The notes under the pieces were generated by a model. It had not been told where the DNA came from. It saw only the letters and a program-made list of their open reading frames with translations, and did no database searches. The translations under genes were made by a program, and so were the position numbers. From contig CP136069.1 in NCBI GenBank assembly GCA_032622095.1, positions 186,485,122 through 186,549,121 of the forward strand: a DNA stretch of 64,000 bases, in the 5' to 3' direction. This document shows positions 45,139 to 57,390 of this stretch, one piece after another (position 1 is the stretch's first letter; every line of letters begins with the position of its first letter). The stretch comes from Siphonodentalium dalli. Taxonomy: Eukaryota > Mollusca > Scaphopoda > Gadilida > Siphonodentaliidae.

Positions 45139-45537
45139 TTAACCCTTTACCCAACAAACCGGCCAAAACCGGCCAAATAAAGCTTCAACAGCCTAAAATA
45201 TCTTCGGTCTGTCTCAATAGAACCATACAAATATGGATATCATTGGAACCGGCTCCTTGACCGCATTGTGATAGTTACAGTTAGCCCTGTGCCAATGCAT
45301 TCTCTTATATATGCGAGTCGACCATAGGTCGCCTCGCATATATAAGAGAATGCATTGGCCTAAAAACAATCTTTTTTTAACACTTTTTACCATTTTTTCT
45401 TACATTCTTTAACAATTTTATAATTTTTAATGTGTTAAGCCAATGCATTCTCTTATATATGCGAGGCGACCTATGGTCGACTCGCATATATAAGAGAATG
45501 CATTGGCACAGGGCCGTTCTGTTGGGTAAAGGGTTAA
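45139..45537. mobile_element. TTAA hairpin MITE, complete copy
   Basis: Same structure as 29318-29717. It has TTAA flanks, CCCTTTACCCAACA ends, a unique left part of about 150 bp, and two mutually inverse hairpins (about 45290-45358 and 45440-45508). Only a handful of differences from the 29-kb copy, which points to recent activity of the family. Confidence 0.85.
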
Positions 45538-45984
45538 GCCAATAATGGAAATATATCGTGTAACAATTCGTTAAATTGTCAATATAAGCACCACAGTCAT
45601 TCTCCATTGTGCATCGGCTCGGTCATCCGCCCGTGAAGTTTCAGAAATTAACAAGCACACCATTGGTTTGTTATGAATGTATCATTTTACAGTTATACAT
45701 AGTGTATAAATCGCCATCGCTTAAACACTAACTGGAATAGATCACCGTGTCACTTAAACTGGTTCAATGAGTGCGCGTCCCGTGGAATTTATCAGCAAAG
45801 TTCACAGGTTACGGTTTACTAGCGAAATAACTGTATGCATAGCGTGTCAGTGCTGTATATATGTATGGTACACGCGGCACAAATTATGTTATTTTGGGTT
45901 AATACAATTATTATTTTTATATCTATACCGCGTGCATAACCAATTATCTATACCGCGTGCATAACCAATTATAAATGTTTGAGA

Positions 45985-46890
45985 GGTGTCCACCTGGAAA
46001 TTGTCAACTGCACCCCTGAACTGGACTAGACTCAAAACCAATGCTCGCACCACTGTGCAGGAACTGTTACATCGGAAGTCGTTATATCGCCGGTTTGTGA
46101 TGGTTTTTGCCTGATTTGTTACGGTTCCTTATGATCGAAATTATACATCTTCGCGACTTTAAAACACAATTTTGGAGCCATCTAGCGGATAATTCGATTA
46201 ATTTTTCCATTCCCCTGATTGGCTTGAAATAGAACTGTAACACGCACATGTGTTGATTACGAGGCTAGTGTTTCAAATTATCAACCCCTACAAGGATATT
46301 TCTCAGCCACCAACACTAAAGGAATTGTGTTCACGTGGCTTGATTTTCAGTGATAACATGTTGATATTTACGTGTTAACTCGCTAATTCCGAGTTAAGTG
46401 TGATCTATAGTGCAGATTTCGACATAACGGCACTGCTGCAGCATCTGTTCATTCGGAAAAAGTATAAGACATTCAAGATATCTGTAATTATGCGTGATTT
46501 TGTCCCGAAAATGACTATTTTTAATCACAAGGAACCGTCACAAATCAGTCAAGAATCATCACAATGCCGGCGATAGAAGACTTCCGATGTAACAGTTCCT
46601 ACACATTGGATCGCACTGCTTAGATTCGACCTAACCAACTGGTACCTCAATCTTTCTAGCTGTTGGAAATTTCAAAAAGGCCACTGCAGACCGATTTTTG
46701 TTACCAAAAGTAGAAACATAATGATTATGCTGCTGTTGGTCTGTAAAAGAATATATTCCCCACTAATTACATATTGGAAATTCGAACAGCGAGAACCATT
46801 TCAACCTATTTGTGGTATATAGTTTCCAAGTAATGTTGTGTCATGCATGAAATTTCCAACTGTTGATAATGTTAACCCCAAGCCCGTGGA
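45985..46890. repeat. Poly-G-type dispersed repeat, copy split by a MITE
   Basis: Words shared with 49570-49910 and 58860-59830 are TGTCCACCT, AATT(G/T)(T/C)CAACTGCACCCC, TGTTGGAAATTTC, GCTGCTGTTGGTCT, TTGGAAATTCGAACA and GCATGAAATTTCCAACTGTT. The copy is split by the inverted-repeat element at 46059-46600. Confidence 0.6.
46059..46600. mobile_element. Inverted-repeat MITE (AGGAACTGTTACATCGG ends)
   Basis: The left end AGGAACTGTTACATCGGAAG is matched by the inverse CTTCCGATGTAACAGTTCCT. The match continues inward for about 80 bp (ATCGCCGG, TGTGATG, TGATTTGT, ACGGTTCCTT). 542 bp, non-coding. No target duplication could be fixed, so the superfamily is open. Confidence 0.75.
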
Positions 46891-48539
46891 TATATGGTAG
46901 GTGAGTTTATTTACAGAGACCGAATTCCGGTGAGTTTGATACAGAACGGACGTTTATTTTGATATTCGATCGAAGCGTTAAATGAGTTTTCCCACACATA
47001 TTTACTAGTTGAAGGAGCTTGCGGTTGCTAGGAGACAAGTGTTTGCAGAAATATATATTTTTTAATATTTTGAATAAAACAACACAAATTTAATTTGATT
47101 TTCTGATTTTTGTTAGATATATACTTCGTGTTCAATTTAACATTTAAAAATAATAAAACAAAAATAAAAATTCAATTCCTTGGAAATTAAAAAAAATAAC
47201 GCAGTTATAATATTCGCCTGTGTACCCAGAGCCACCACTCCAACTTTGGTTGAAATCGGCCCAGGGGTCGGGAACAGACATACAGGTCTTATTCTTTAAT
47301 ATATATATATAGATTACTAGCTGGGGAATTCGGCGTTGCTCGGGTGTAGACTGCGTAAATTAATAGTGGCCCTTCAAGTCATTTGAAATCATTACTAGTC
47401 ATTTCACTTTTGTGCACCAATTTTGCCACATATCGTCTGGGCCGATAACACACGCTCTTTTGATCATATCATTTATTGGTCCCCTTTTAAGTCATATGAG
47501 GTCACATGCGTCTATTCCATGACAAACCCCTTGCCATGTGACCAATCTGTGCCAGTTCTTCAAATCTTCTAAGCTGATAAGGAACACTCTTTATTGCTCA
47601 CATTTCCCCCTTTAAGTCATCTGAGATCAACGGAATCTATCTGATGACACATTAAGGGTACATTTATCACCGTGTGTCATTTTTTTACGGAGCAGATTGA
47701 AGACCATTTTGGGTATATAATTAATTATTTAGTTAAATTAATTGTTGGTGGCCTTTTAAGACATCTGAGGTCAACGGGACATATCTAATAAGATACCCGG
47801 GTCAAATTACTTTAAAAAAAACTCAAATTCATGTTCAGCACCGACGATCTAACCGTTTGACCGCCCCGCATGAACCAGTCCATTTTCTCAACTTGACTAA
47901 TTTTATCTCCCCTCGATACTTAAGTATTTCAGCTGGTATCTGAAACCTTCCAATTGAACACAAAATTACAACGAAATCACCAATAAAATTGGACAATTTT
48001 TAACCGATTACGAATTGATATCACATATTGTTGAAACTAAGAAATATCCAACGCTTTACATGCAGTAGTTATTGGTTGTTTATTTACAAGAACAGAAAAA
48101 ACAAGGCATTGTTTCTTTCCAAATTTCCAACTACTGTTTTTCCAGCCACGCATTTACAAATGTTAAAGATGGTCTATCCTTTCCTACAACAAGTTTTTAT
48201 ATAGTTCCCTGTGATTGTCTTCTTATATATTACGTTATACCCCATAAATTATATAAAACGTATGTAGGAAAAGATAAGCCATCCTCAAAACTCAGATGAT
48301 CATGGGACATGCATACATATTCGTTGGGTTTATAATAAACAGACAAGTCTGTGGTGCCAACATATACTAATATGATCCATACTTTTGGGGTCACTATCAA
48401 TAGATTAGTGTGACACATCCGAGCGCACGAGGAGCTGGCGCAAATACATTGTAGTACGCCGGGGGGGGGGGGGGGTCGCCTATTTCGCCTCTGACTAGAT
48501 TTATCATGTCACTGTGACAAGCGTTATTATGACCAACCC
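46891..48539. other. Intergenic with a LINE-tail-like stretch and dispersed repeat copy 2
   Basis: At 47220-47350, TTGGTTGAAATCGGCCCAGG, a TATATATATATAGAT tract and CTAGCTGGGGAATTCGGCG resemble the 3' ends of RTE-type LINEs; this is inference. The block 47330-47800 is the second copy of the repeat at 43080. At 48460-48476 a run of 14 or more G occurs. Confidence 0.4.
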
Positions 48540-48602
48540 ATTGTCATTTAGATTAGTACAGCGATTTGTTCCACATGTATCTATCTACCTGCGCAACAAA
48601 CC

Positions 48603-50405
48603 TGGGGCCTGTTTCATGCAGCAATGTCATAAGATTATCTTAAGATGGACTTAATCTAAGATCTAAGGTGGATCTTATGATGCAACTTTTCCGTTTCAAG
48701 AACGCGTTTCAGAAAACAAGATTAAGTCCTACTTAAGTAGTAAGTTAAGTTCCCGCTCATTTAGACTGGTTATCGACAATTTTCTACAGTCCGGAACAAA
48801 AAAATGTGGGCTTGTGCAATCTTTATGTACGGCATTGAGAGGTTATCGAGAAAGAGCCGAGTCCGAGTTGACATTATTGTGTGATAGGGATGCTGGATAA
48901 CGGCTGGGGTGGGGTGGGCGAATCAGCGCATGTATCTTAGTGTCTATAGTCAGTGGCCTTATATTCGCATATGGATCTTAGACATGTATGAGTTCCAAGA
49001 TGTGAATTCGAACATGAGTACATCTCAGGCTCTTAAAATGACGAGCTTTGCGTTTACCGACGAGTGGCGGTGTCAGAAATAAGACAATATAATTATATGG
49101 ATCGATGCATGACTGCGACCATGCATTCACGCCGAGTTAATCCACTGAGAGAAATGATCAGGCGGCGATTTTGTTATGTGAGCCGACATAACTCGTATAT
49201 TATCGACCACTATTTCTAAAACATATTTTGATAAAGAGCGTTTGTGTTACCTTTCCTATATGACATATCTGCTTTGTAAACAGCCGACGGAAATTTGGAA
49301 CCAGGAAAAAATCAATACATTAATTCATCTCATTTTACCCCATCTCCACACACACATATGGAATAACATAGAGGAGATTGTGAGCTTTGAGCTTTGAGCT
49401 AGGCCATACTTCTTATCTAAAGTTTAATTCGTGGGTAATACAATTTTATAATATATATTATCTATAGGTTACATACACAGCTGATAATTGACTATATCCT
49501 ACATTCGACGAGGCTCGGGGAGGCTAGTTGATCACTGTGGTGTGTGTGTGTGTGTGGGGGGGGGTACATATCGTGCAATTTCCAACTGCACCCACCCCTA
49601 AATTGAACCGGGCCAAACTTCCATGTTCGCGATATGCCATGTCCACCCCACCCGTTGGATTTAAACTTTCCAATTGGTATCTCAAATATTCCAACAGTTC
49701 GAAATTTCTAACCTGACGCCCCTAAAGTTAGTTATTTTCGGTTGCTGCTGTTGGTCTAAAACAACACATTCCTTTACTAGTTAGAAATTCAAACAATTGA
49801 AACCTACATATAGTGTACGATTAATGTTGATGTCAGGCATGAAATTTCCAATTGCTAAACATTTTGACCAAAGTGTGTGTGTGTGTGGTTGGGGGGGGGG
49901 GGGGGGGGGGTAGACAACACACAAACCCCATTCGACACGTCCCTGATGATAAGCATGTGCTCTGAATTGTTTTTACCAAACTAACCCTATGGTTATATGG
50001 GGGGGGGGGGAAGGGGTTGCCCAGTTGGAATGTTTAAACCCAAAGAGAATTTGGTGTTGTTTAAGAGGGTGTAGTTGGACATTTCGAGGCGAACACCCCC
50101 TCTCACTCTGTAGCCACGACCCTGTATATCAGACGACGAATTGCCCACCAAGACAATGTACAGATATCTCCGTAATTGCTAAATAACATAGGCCGCCATA
50201 CTTGTGATCGATATGCCACTTATCACGTGGGTCTTAACTTTAAGATTATCTTATGACACCTCACAGCAGTCTTAAAGTTAAGACCAAAGTTAAGACCATC
50301 TTAAGTTAAGACCTTGTTCGTGAAACGCACTTATGACTGAAGTTTGAACTTATGACCATCTTAAGTCCCAACTATGTCATAAGTTGCTTTCATGAAACAG
50401 GGCCC
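48603..50405. mobile_element. DNA transposon inserted in array unit 1
   Basis: The ends are GGGGCCTGTTTCATGCAGCA and the inverse TGCTTTCATGAAACAGGGCCC. Both are followed inward by clusters of CTTAAGxT and GTCTTAACTTTAAG-type words. The undisturbed units read AACAAACC-AGAGC, so the insertion point lies between those bases. The 1.8-kb interior holds a poly-G repeat copy (49520-49912) and no transposase. The subterminal TTAAG clusters are of the kind transposases bind. The superfamily is not determined. Confidence 0.7.
49520..50010. repeat. Poly-G-type dispersed repeat, copy 2, with G runs
   Basis: Same family as 45985-46890. It contains GTGTGTGTGTGTG tracts and G runs of 9 to 19 at about 49555, 49892-49911 and 50000-50010. 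Such runs can form quadruplexes. Non-coding. Confidence 0.6.
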
Positions 50406-52359
50406 AGAGCAACCAATAAACAATAGGTCTTACAGCTAAACAAAGCCCCCAAGCCAATAATTCGCTGAGATGAATACCTTGGAGAAGCAAAGAAAGAGGT
50501 ATACAACTATAGATACGATAAACAGGTAGTAACCCAATGGAACATACATGTACATCTATGTAATCACACAAAAAGGATCTCACGTAAAAGAATAAAAAGT
50601 TCGGTCGTGCAGTTTTTATTAATATATTTGGTGGATTTAATAACAGTTGAGATACATGTACACTGTGTCGTTTCATAAGTTTTCATATCCCAGAATATCT
50701 ACTCAACAGAGTACTTTTATCTCCTAAATAGTAGAAATAACTGTTTTATATGTATCCCATGTGCTAACACAGTTTTAGTCGTGGTGGCTCTATTGTAGTT
50801 AGACTTGCATCTGTATTTACATTGTCATTTAGATTAGTACAGCGATTTGTTCCACATGTATCTATCTACCTGTGGAACAAACCAGAGCAACCAATAAACA
50901 ATAGGTCTTACAGCTAAACAAAGCCCCCCAAGCCAATAATTCGCTGAGTTGAATACCTTGGAGAAGCAAAGAAAGAGGTATACAACTATAGATACGATAA
51001 ACAGGTAGTAACCCAATGGAACATACATGTACATCTATGTAATCACCAAAAAGGATCTCACGTAAAAGAATAAAAAGTTCGGTCGTGCAGTTTCTATTAA
51101 TATATTTGGTGGATTTAATAACAATTGAGATACATGTACACTGTGTCGTTTCATAAGTTTTCATATCCCAGAATATCTACTCAACAGAGTACTTTTATCT
51201 CCTAAATAGTAGAAATAACTGTTTTATATGTATCCCATGTGCTAACACAGTTTTAGTCGTGGTGGCTCTATTGTAGTTAGACTTGCATCTGTATTTACAT
51301 TGTCATTTAGATTAGTACAGCGATTTGTTCCACATGTATCTATCTACCTGTGGAACAAACCAGAGCAACCAATAAACAATAGGTCTTACAGCTAAACAAA
51401 GCCCCCAAGCCAATAATTCGCTGAGATGAATACCTTGGAGAAGCAAAGAAAGAGGTATACAACTATAGATACGATAAACAGGTAGTAACCCAATGGAACA
51501 TACATGTACATCTATGTAATCACACAAAAAGGATCTCACGTAAAAGAATAAAAAGTTCGGTCGTGCAGTTTTTATTAATATATTTGGTGGATTTAATAAC
51601 AGTTGAGATACATGTACACTGTGTCGTTTCATAAGTTTTCATATCCCAGAATATCTACTCAACAGAGTACTTTTATCTCCTAAATAGTAGAAATAACTGT
51701 TTTATATGTATCCCATGTGCTAACACAGTTTTAGTCGTGGTGGCTCTATTGTAGTTAGACTTGCATCTGTATTTACATTGTCATTTAGATTAGTACAGCG
51801 ATTTGTTCCACATGTATCTATCTACCTGTGGAACAAACCAGAGCAACCAATAAACAATAGGTCTTACAGCTAAACAAAGCCCCCCAAGCCAATAATTCGC
51901 TGAGTTGAATACCTTGGAGAAGCAAAGAAAGAGGTATACAACTATAGATACGATAAACAGGTAGTAACCCAATGGAACATACATGTACATCTATGTAATC
52001 ACCCAAAAAGGATCTCACGTAAAAGAATAAAAAGTTCGGTCGTGCAGTTTCTATTAATATATTTGGTGGATTTAATAACAATTGAGATACATGTACACTG
52101 TGTCGTTTCATAATCGGAGATTCGAGTAAGTTTTCGTGCACGTTCGTGAAGTTTTCATATCCCAGAATATCTATTTCAACAGAGTACTTTTATCTCCTAA
52201 ATAGTAGAAATAACTGTTTTATATGTATCCCATGTGCTAACTCAGTTTTAGTCGTGGTTGCTCTATTGTAGTTAGACTTGCATCTGTATTTACATTTCCA
52301 CATGATTGCTGTACTTTCGTGCATTGACTAGCTAATCCAATGTATATTGTCCAGTAAGA

Positions 52360-52461
52360 CGAATTATCACTAATTGATATATTTTGGATTTCGATCGAAT
52401 TATCACTAATTGATATATTTTGGATTTAGATCGAATTATCACTAATTGATATAGTTTGGAA
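52360..52461. repeat. 36-bp tandem repeat, three units
   Basis: CGAATTATCACTAATTGATA followed by TATTTTGGATTT recurs three times; the last unit is slightly changed. Confidence 0.85.
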
Positions 52462-52547
52462 TGTATTGATGTGGCGCTTCTGTGTGTAGAATTTACTGTC
52501 ATGAAATTAACACTTAAGCCAATCTCTCTGTAAGTGCATAGCATAAC

Positions 52548-52640
52548 AAATATCCCCTCCCGGCTATCAGATGTTACATGTTATAGCATATAGGAAAACA
52601 AATATCCCCTCCCCGGCTATCAGATGTTACATGTTTCTCC
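52548..52640. repeat. Duplication of the gene B stop-codon region
   Basis: AACAAATATCCCCTCCC followed by GGCTATCAGATGTTACATGT occurs at about 52546-52580 and 52597-52635. The right copy covers the last codons and TAA stop of the FReD exon. The left copy lies in its 3' untranslated side. Confidence 0.8.
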
Positions 52641-53253
52641 GGATTTTCATTTCTGTTTCTTGTAGAGACGAGAGCCACCCAGTTAAGCACCACCATGTGA
52701 CACCTAAACCACCAGGACCACTGTATGTTCCAGGAGCTGGTCTGTATCTGCAGTTGATGCACCCATAATGGCAGCAGTCATACCACCAACCACCACCGTG
52801 CCATGCGCAGTCACATCCGGTCCACACGTCGAATGTGCTGAATTGCTTCCCGGTATGCCTAGCGATGAGACTGTCACATGCAGGCCCTGTGTGACCGGAC
52901 ACCGTGAGACGATAGTAATCCCGGGAGTCAGCCAGACTGAAACTGGAGTAGGACGATTGATGCATGGTTGAACTTCCGAATCTCTTCATGGTAATCTTCA
53001 ATGACGTGTCGGTTTTCGTCAATTGGTGGATATTCTCTAACCCCCATCCAATGTTCGCCATTGGGATTCCCAAATCCGGATTGATATTCCTGCCAGCCGC
53101 GATTGAAGTCCACGGTGCCATCAAATCTTCTCTGAATGACGGTCCATCCCCCGTCTGTCATGTCACACCACACGTCAGTGGTGAAATAACCATCTGGTGC
53201 AATCTTGTAGATGCCGCTTGTTATGGACCCGCTGTCGAAATGATCTTTGCAGT
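52627..53253 (-). pseudogene. Gene B FReD exon, frameshifted by one base
   Basis: Paralogue of gene A exon 3 with the same acceptor context (CTTTCAG then AC-TGC) and the same stop position. It is 627 nt against 626 in gene A. The extra base lies in a run of five C on the plus strand at 53041-53045: gene A reads ATCGGGTTAGAT where gene B reads ATGGGGGTTAGAG. Upstream, the frame gives VWCDMTDGGWTVIQRRFDG and GEHWMG. Downstream, the other frame gives ENIHQLTKTDTSL, GGGWWYDCCH and EMKIRRNM. Everything else is intact, so this is either a very young pseudogene or a homopolymer error in the assembly. Extra cysteines (CDCA, YDCCHYGCINC) exceed those in gene A. Confidence 0.85.
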
Positions 53254-53278
53254 CTGAAAGCAGAAATCTTCATTCGTA

Positions 53279-53431
53279 CTAGAGCTTCGGGAAATTTTGC
53301 GAAAACTCATTGGCCTAACAATATTTACCTTGACCTTGGAAGCCAATGCATTCTCTTATATATGGGATATTCGCATGCACTGGCACATGTTTAATGCTGC
53401 ATCAGCCCAGCTCCCATTATCAAAGTGTTAA
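53279..53431. mobile_element. Truncated relative of the 39-303 foldback element
   Basis: Shares GGAAATTTTGCGAAAAC, ATTGGCCTAACAATATTTAC, CAATGCATTCTCTTATATAT and AATGCTGCATCAGC with 39-303 and 555-745. It ends at a TTAA (53428-53431). The left TTAA end is missing. It sits 26 bp inside intron 2 of gene B, next to the FReD acceptor. Confidence 0.55.
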
Positions 53432-53439
53432 TCTCAAAC

Positions 53440-54353
53440 TCAAAATCCTATGTACATGGCTTGAATCTGACAAAACTTTTAGGTGTACCGGTCTAGTTTC
53501 AATGGTTAACAATATGAATCTTAACAGGAATGTCAGCTCAAAAGGCTCGTTCTATACTTCTACGATGGCACAGGGGTCATATCAACAAACACACACCTGT
53601 TGTTTTGAGTTTATTACACACCACCCATCCTATAGTCCACGCCTTCCCCACAACATGGAACAATATGGGAAAAGACTACACACCTTGCCAAAGCAGGCAC
53701 ACATTGAAGAAGCGCTTACAGATAGCCATGTTGAGAAAATGTACGCTGTAAAAACAAACGATGTCCCGACTGTGCTCTATAATAATACGAACTTTCATTT
53801 TAATCTTCGCACCACTGTTCACAACATCACATTCTCAAATGCCCATATAATACTATACATACATCATAATACTATACCGTCCATCACTATGATTTCTCTA
53901 ACAATGACTATGACCCTAAACCACTAGACATACATATAAACATTACATATATGTAAAACTGTTAATTTGAATTATCCCAAAACCTCACTCAACAAAAAGA
54001 CTTTCCGGCGATTTATTTGTTCTCGAACAGTTCATATTAGTATGGAGAGATAATATATTTTCGATCTTATAACTCGTCTGGATTGTCTCACAACCGCACA
54101 AATACTTGTTTGTGATATGCCCTAAATACTAGGCTCTAGATAGTTTTATATATGATTATAGTCTGCACTTGTGCGTGGATATGAAATACAAGCCATCTGT
54201 TCAATTATATATAGTGATACTTGTTTATGGGGGTAGCAGGAAGACAGCCCGATAGGTCTAGGCTAACCCCTAACAATATACAGAATTACCTGATTATGTG
54301 TTACAGCCATTGTATTATTCATGTGTGTATTGTAAATAAATTATCCTATCCTA
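53440..54353 (+). pseudogene. Probable LINE 3' end relic
   Basis: An open stretch (about 53530-53750, with LLHTTHPIVHAFPTTWNNMG) is followed by a non-coding tail. The tail contains GTAGCAGGAAGACAGCCCG and TAGGTCTAGGC and ends AATAAATTATCCTATCCTATCC. A short tandem TATCC tail after a 3' untranslated region is a habit of several LINE groups. The protein part was not matched to any ORF2 domain, so the call rests mainly on the tail. Confidence 0.35.
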
Positions 54354-55475
54354 TCCATAAATTAAAGGGAAAAAAGACTAAAAAAGCTTCCTATGCACTT
54401 AAATGGCCTTACATTATTCCACGTTCAAAGCGATATCTACTAAACGCACATCACTTTATTTTACCTACAACTTATGTCTGTGTATTTTGAAAGCACATGG
54501 GCTCCATTGCCCCACTCGCACTGACGTTATACGACGTCCCTGTATACGCGTATATTGACGTCATGTTGTCTCATGTACACTATCACATCGTAAAGATGCG
54601 CGTGTGTAATGGAAGTTGGGGTTTGGTTGAGGGTCGTCGGAACCACTTGCAAGCCCCGGTGTTTGGACGGGATAGAAATAAGTTGACAACACACGAAATA
54701 CTGATCTATAGAGGCTTTATAAAATGTATACTCTGAAAACACTTCACAAAATCATAGTCATTTTCCAGCTATCTTCAGTGTGTTTTCGAAAAGAAGTCGA
54801 CAAACGCTTTTTATAGAAACCTTAATCAGACTTCGCGAAGCGAAATCTGAAAGTTGTCATGAAGGTAACGCGCATGAGATCCGTATACCTATGGAGCTGT
54901 ATTATTGTGTTCTATATATAGATCACGTTACCTAAAAATAGTATCAGAGGACGCGCTTAACGTAAGGTAAAGTGGCGCTCTCGTTAGGAAAAGGCGCAAT
55001 AAAAACGGTTTCCATATTGGTCAGATTGTCTATCTTAACCAATCAGATTTGACGTAGCATGGACATGGTTGTTACTAAGCCTTGTAGTTCAAATACAGAA
55101 ATCACCACGTCGTCGTTACTATTTCCACAAATTACCCATTACCACTCAACAAAAGGATGAGATGAAAGCTATACATAGCAGGTGAGTGATCTAAATAAAA
55201 TTCTACTTCATATCTTGTTTCGGACGGAAAAATATCACAAACAACACTTCTTTTACTGTGATTTGAGACTTCAGTTCTTTAACTTGGTCAAGTTTGTGTT
55301 TGAAACTTTGAAACTGACAGTCTCAAGCTCTGAGTCTTTGTTATTGTCGTTCATGTTTCAATGCTTTACTGTAAGTTAACTTGGCTAGATAACTAGATCA
55401 TAGGTGCCATCAACTGAATGATTTCAATTGCAAAAGGGAGTCTAATTTATCAACTCTCCACAGTCTCTGTTCCAA
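54354..55475. other. Intron 2 of gene B, nothing recognised
   Basis: Non-coding. A palindromic patch CTTCGCGAAGCG occurs at about 54833. No inverted ends could be paired. Confidence 0.35.
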
Positions 55476-56375
55476 CTAGAGCCCGAAGCCGCCATCACAC
55501 GCCGCCGCCGCCAGCCATATTGGCCACAAGCCGCCGCCAGCCATATTATCTCTAACGCCAGCCGCATGAAACAATCTCCGCTGCCGGAATTGTAAAATGG
55601 CTGAGCCATGTGCATATACTTATATGTTAAGGACAACTGTACTGCGAATCGCAAATAACTAACCCGCATTGCCTAATATAATATTGGCATACTCGTACGG
55701 ACACGGTATGGTTGTTACACTATCAGAATACCCGGGGCCTCTCATTGTGGAATAGACTATTTCAATGCATGCTTTCATATAACGGAGTGGGAACATCCAT
55801 TCAGTATTGAAAGGGTTTAACGTATAAATTATTTATTTCGACACGATCTCAGTCTCAGACATCGCTGACATTTGTCAATATATGCACATAACCTGTAGAA
55901 GAGAATAGAAAATAGTTTGAAATATTATATATCAATACTATCGGATTCAGCATTCAATGATGCGTGCATATGTCGCAAGATGCCAGTGATGATATAGCCG
56001 TCGGAAGTCGACAGAAGTCCCAATGTAACTAATATGCCGATTAGATAGATGGGAAACTACATAGTACATCACTGCGAGTCCTTTACTGAGTCCTTCGTGT
56101 ATTTCGCCATAATGGAAAAGCCCAACACCAAAAGAATACGCATGGTCTGGAATTATACGGGTTCACAACAAACGACAAAAACAAGCGGGTGTCTATAACC
56201 GGGGATTGGGAAAATTTCGGAAGCGAAATACGCAGAATGATAACGTCTCAGCCGGCTGAGCCGCCATATTTCGTCAGCCACGAACGTCGCGACTGAGCCG
56301 GCTTAGCTAGATAACCAGCCACCAAAATTGGTTGAGCCAGCCGTGAAAACTATTTGTCGTGGCTTCGGGGTCTAG
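55476..56375. mobile_element. Inverted-repeat DNA element with TTCCAA duplication
   Basis: The left end CTAGAGCCCGAAGCCGCC is matched by the inverse GTGGCTTCGGGGTCTAG. The flanks are TTCCAA on both sides (55470-55475 and 56376-56381). GCCGCC and CAGCC words crowd both ends (55485-55570 and 56250-56350). 900 bp, no coding sequence. Superfamily not determined. Confidence 0.65.
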
Positions 56376-56939
56376 TTCCAACTTCCAACTCCAAAGTTTA
56401 ACAGTTGTCATGAGCGAAGACCGAAACAAAATCAAAGCACATTTCCGGTTAACCTCCAATGTCGGGACAATTCTCAAACAAAAATAAAGAAAATCATTGA
56501 AATTGAAATGAAAAAGAGGATGATTATCATGTAGGCAGCATGTGAATGATATTATGATTCAACAGTAGAACTGTTTAGTAGTAATAGTAACGTAGTATAG
56601 TGGTAATTACTAAATTAGGCTTTATCTTGGACTTGAGGAATTATTCTGACTTCGTCTTTTTTCGTTTACCGTTAGTTCAAAATTATCTGATTCTAATTAC
56701 CAGATTGCCGGTAAATACCGTGATCACGTTTTACACACCGTGAATTCAACGTGCATAGATACATTCAGCTTAGTTTAACTTGAATGTCAATAGCGCTAGT
56801 TTTGTGAAAGTAACATAACTCTTTACTTTGGCCAAAGTAAACAGATACTAGTAATGTGAAATTATTCAATTTATTGAGAAATATAGCCAATCATTGCTTC
56901 TTAATTTTGTATTTGTAATTAAATAACTTGAAAGTGAAA
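56376..56939. other. Intron 2 of gene B, nothing recognised
   Basis: AT-rich non-coding sequence. Confidence 0.35.
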
Positions 56940-57280
56940 GCATCGAAGTGAAAACGTTGCTGGAGTTGGATGGCCGAATTGCTAGCGTGTTCGACTACCG
57001 ACCAGAGGTTTCGCTTGGATCCCGGATCGATTCATCTCGATCCTCGTCAAAATCAAAAGTCGAGAGCTCTGAGCTTGCCCATACAATAAAGTACTGGGTA
57101 TGCCTCGATGAGGTGTTAAGTGGTAATGGTCTGCCGCCCGGTGTCATTTTCAGGGATGACACTGGTTTGTTCAAGCCATCCCATCAGGCCGGGACATAAA
57201 TGGCTGTCTCGTGTACAACCATGTGTGCACGATAAAGAACTATACCATGGGCAATGGTCCACGGTTTGAAACTTTCCTGT
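56940..57280 (+). mobile_element. tRNA-derived SINE-like element
   Basis: GGATGGCCGAATTGCTAGCG resembles a tRNA A box. GAGGTTTCGCTTGGATCCC, about 35 bases on, resembles a B box with changes. A body with GTCATTTTCAGGGATGACAC follows, then GTGTGCACGATAAAGAAC, a word common near the ends of invertebrate SINEs. An open frame of 83 codons crosses this sequence but has no protein signature. The end points are approximate. Confidence 0.4.
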
Positions 57281-57390
57281 CCATCGGGGCGTAAATTGAT
57301 AGAAATGCCAGGTGATGGTGTAATTGAGTTATCTCTCTTTAGTTACTATGGCGGTGGAACACACACAGCTGTGGTATGTATGTTGAACGG

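Larger units (their letters stand above)
48540..52289. repeat. 478-bp tandem array, four units in two dimers
   Basis: Unit starts are at about 48540 (interrupted at 48602 and resuming at 50406), 50821, 51299 and 51777. The period of the intact units is exactly 478 bp. Units 1 and 3 share CTGAGATGAATACC, AATCACACAAAAAGG and CAGTTTTTATTAAT. Units 2 and 4 share CTGAGTTGAATACC and CAGTTTCTATTAAT. The array therefore arose by duplicating a two-unit block. Unit 4 has a 33-bp insertion near 52112-52145. Each unit has a minus-strand open frame of about 100 codons, shifted between units by single-base indels, so coding is unlikely. Confidence 0.9.

Noticed and set aside
50377-52141. Four similar open frames of about 100 codons in the 478-bp array (minus strand)
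   Set aside because: They change frame between units through single-base indels, have no domain, and are explained by copying of the repeat.
53346-53927. Open frame of 193 codons (plus strand)
   Set aside because: It starts inside a degenerate foldback MITE and shows no domain. A better reading is a LINE relic in a different frame.
56948-57199. Open frame of 83 codons as a gene
   Set aside because: It coincides with a tRNA-like promoter and SINE-type body and has no protein signature.
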